Position numbers and translations under genes: made by a program. This document shows positions 62,201-64,000 of a stretch of DNA of 64,000 bases, piece by piece. The DNA comes from Pholiota molesta (taxonomy: Eukaryota > Basidiomycota > Agaricomycetes > Agaricales > Strophariaceae). The DNA lies in contig JACGCK010000013.1 in the NCBI GenBank assembly GCA_014925825.1, positions 124,001 to 188,000 on the forward strand, written 5' to 3'. Under the pieces are notes generated by a model that saw only the letters and a list, made by a program, of their open reading frames with translations, ran no database searches and was not told the DNA's origin. Numbering within the stretch: the stretch's first letter is position 1; each line of letters begins with the position of its first letter.

Positions 62201-62885
62201 CGTTCAAAAGAGCCAGCGCCTTTCCAAATTCGCGCTTGATGTTTCGCTCTAGTTCTTTCCGCCGTACTGCCAATGGGGAGAAGATGTTGGTGAGGGTAAC
62301 GGTGGTACCTTGCTAAAAATTCATGAGAAGTCGAGGATGCATGCTGAATGCGATGCTCACCTTCCTCGCTGCTTTGCTCGTCTTCTTTATCTGGCCACTA
62401 CCGTCCAGAACTAGAAGAGTTCCCATTGGAACTGTTGCTGCAGTTGCCGTGCAAACAGTCACTTGTTCGCTTAGAGCACATAGAGAGGATAGAGCCTCTC
62501 CTCTGAAACCGAATGTGTGTACTGAGAGAAGGTCCGAAAAGGTCTCGAGCTTCGATGTACGATGTTTTAGAGCTAATGAAATGTCAAGCATATTCGAATA
62601 CATGTTACAACAAACGAACACACCGATGCTTTCATGATCCTCCTCAGATATACCGCATCCATTGTCGATAACTTCTATTGTTGATAAGCCATAATTCTTA
62701 AACCGTACCTCTACGCGCTCAGTTAGCCAAAGAACGCGTGAATTATCGAAAGACTTGCCAATATTTGTAGCTCCTCCATCGAGACTGTTTTCCACCAGTT
62801 CTTTAACCGCCGTTTGAAGGTCAACAACAACCTGGCCAGAAGTGATATGGTGGATAGAAGCTTTGTCTATGGCTTTGATTGACAT
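59218..62885 (-). CDS. PMS1: DNA mismatch repair endonuclease, MutL homologue PMS2 (yeast Pms1)
   Basis: Forms MutL-alpha with Mlh1 and nicks the daughter strand in mismatch repair. The N-terminal GHKL ATPase is complete: [69 protein letters not shown] and [19 protein letters not shown] long charged linker follows. The C-terminal endonuclease domain has [13 protein letters not shown] (DQHA-x2-E-x4-E intact), [23 protein letters not shown] and the end DIDWLSFS. The first intron (62711-62758) has a GC donor. Single-base insertions are needed near 61743 (on a splice donor), 61219, 60922 and 60496, all at short homopolymers. ATG 62885 is chosen because [18 protein letters not shown] is the conserved start. 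Confidence 0.92.
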
Positions 62886-63559
62886 TGAGCGATGGAGCGC
62901 AGCCTGAACGTGCAGTGTAGCATTCAATACCGAGTATGAATCTAAGAAGGCAACTTTGGGAAAGACGCTGACGGGTCGGAGTGTTGTCGGAGTCTGGATT
63001 TGCAAGCATAGACACATCACGTGTAACGGGCGTCTATTCTTCAGGTGAACTTCAAAGGCCTAGTTTTCTGAGAATCCAAATTACAAATTTCCGGGCGGGA
63101 ATTTATGGAACGTACCTGTGGGATACCCTTTTTCCGAATAAACTCATACTGTCTATATGAACTCTTGAAACTATTTTTGAACATCCATCCCAAATCCATT
63201 CCTGATTGAGGGCTGCGGTCTGACTGTCTCATTTCAGTTGTTCTTACATGAAACTGTGTTCAAATTGGACCCCGAAATTGGACCTCGGAAGGCATTATAA
63301 TGGTATCAGCCTACCCAAAATTACATTTTGCAGAATAAGATGTTTAATTCTACTGAGAACCGATGTTGTATCATGATTCGTTGCCCCTTCAGACAAGCTC
63401 AAAGGCAGCAAAACATTGATGTTAATCAAGCAACAAGAGATAGAGATTCATCAGCGTCGTAATTCCAAAGAACCCGTCTCGTCCTTGCTTTCCTTATTTA
63501 TATGTCTCAATTCTGTTACAATCTTGCCTGCTACTCGATGCCATCAGAGATTGCAATTG
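62886..63559. other. divergent promoter region of PMS1
   Basis: Lies between the PMS1 start and the gene at the right edge, so it probably serves as a two-way promoter. The frame upstream of the PMS1 ATG remains open to 63020, but the conserved N-terminus argues for the internal start. Nothing else is identified. Confidence 0.45.
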
Positions 63560-64000
63560 TAGATGCCCCGTGTCACGATACACGTGACTACCTTCCTCTT
63601 TACATTCCGTAGATTACACTTTTCTTCTTCACTTTTGACCACTTCGTTCTTAGGTACGTTCGTTTGTACATTCGACGTCTACGTACATCTATACAACTTC
63701 GTTCTTAGCGTCTGTCGGTCCCGCGTTGCGCCTTCTCGCCAGCACCCTAACACTTGGTCAAAAGTCTCAAATTACACAGAAATTTTCACACCTTCGGAAA
63801 TCCTCGGAATACGATGGACGGCGATCCCGCGCAGCAGCAGCACCTACCCCAGCTTCGGTGGTGCAGCCAGAGGCCTCAGTAACCTCGTCTCCTGCCCCTG
63901 AGCCACTGGCACCCGAGATACTGGCGGTTGGCAGGGCTGTCTTCGATCAGGTCAAGGCACAGTTTAGCGCCCAATTTGCCGAGCTCCAAACGGAGCTGGG
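63560..64000 (+). CDS. partial gene at right edge, unrecognised
   Basis: The last 180 nt stay open in a frame that is coding-like: Ala/Pro/Ser-rich (for example AAAPTPASVVQPEASV), then a helical stretch (EILAVGRAVFDQVKAQFSAQ) running off the end. Upstream in the same frame are LRLLASTLTLGQKSQITQKF and HLRKSSEYDGRRSR, possibly after an intron ending at about 63708. The start could be the ATG at 63563 or another. The family is not recognised; only the presence of a plus-strand gene is inferred, with low confidence in its 5' end. Confidence 0.35.

Overview
This is nuclear DNA of a filamentous basidiomycete, most likely an agaricomycete (mushroom or wood-decay fungus). Genes are broken by many small introns, mostly about 45-85 nt with GT...AG ends. 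The protein set is typical: a CYP63-like P450, a Cch1 calcium channel, a homeodomain factor, a divergent G-alpha, and PMS2-type MutL.

Layout. 0-4 kb: a tRNA-Gly(UCC) and a ten-exon cytochrome P450. 4.7-5.6 kb: a head-to-tail duplication of about 460-480 bp. 5.7-6.4 kb: a small conserved protein of unknown role. 6.8-8 kb: the KEOPS kinase Bud32. 8.5-16.2 kb: the four-domain channel Cch1. 16.6-19.8 kb: a TOPORS-like RING E3. 20.6-22.5 kb: a homeodomain regulator. 22.5-26.4 kb: gene-poor. 26.5-29.4 kb: a BRD7/9-like bromodomain protein. 31.4-34.1 kb: D-xylulose kinase with a long low-complexity insert. 36-39.5 kb: a polyglutamine protein whose N-terminal domain resembles a nucleotidyltransferase fold. 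42-43.8 kb: a Ser/Thr-rich single-pass surface sensor. 43.9-45.2 kb: a Trf4/5-type poly(A) polymerase. 45.5-48.9 kb: an Lsh/Irc5-type SNF2 remodeller. 49.7 kb: a small Tyr/Pro-rich protein. 51.8-53.7 kb: an AIF/FSP1-like oxidoreductase. 54.2-56.5 kb: a divergent G-protein alpha subunit. 57.7-59 kb: formamidase. 59.2-62.9 kb: PMS2-type MutL (yeast Pms1). A gene runs off the right edge. These are independent housekeeping and signalling genes, not a cluster or operon. I found no CRISPR array, intact transposon or defence system.

Two patterns cross gene boundaries. First, many otherwise conserved genes (BUD32, the 5' half of CCH1, TOPORS-like, homeodomain, bromodomain, G-alpha, formamidase, PMS1) need single-base insertions to stay in frame, and nearly every site can be repaired by lengthening a short homopolymer by one base. 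The P450, the 3' half of CCH1, xylulokinase, the polyQ gene, the SNF2 gene and the AIF-like gene need none. This looks like consensus error, not gene decay. Second, several genes need microexons of 9-23 nt, and a few places suggest very short or GC-AG introns. Exon coordinates were deduced by hand from splice signals and reading-frame continuity, so small boundary errors are possible.
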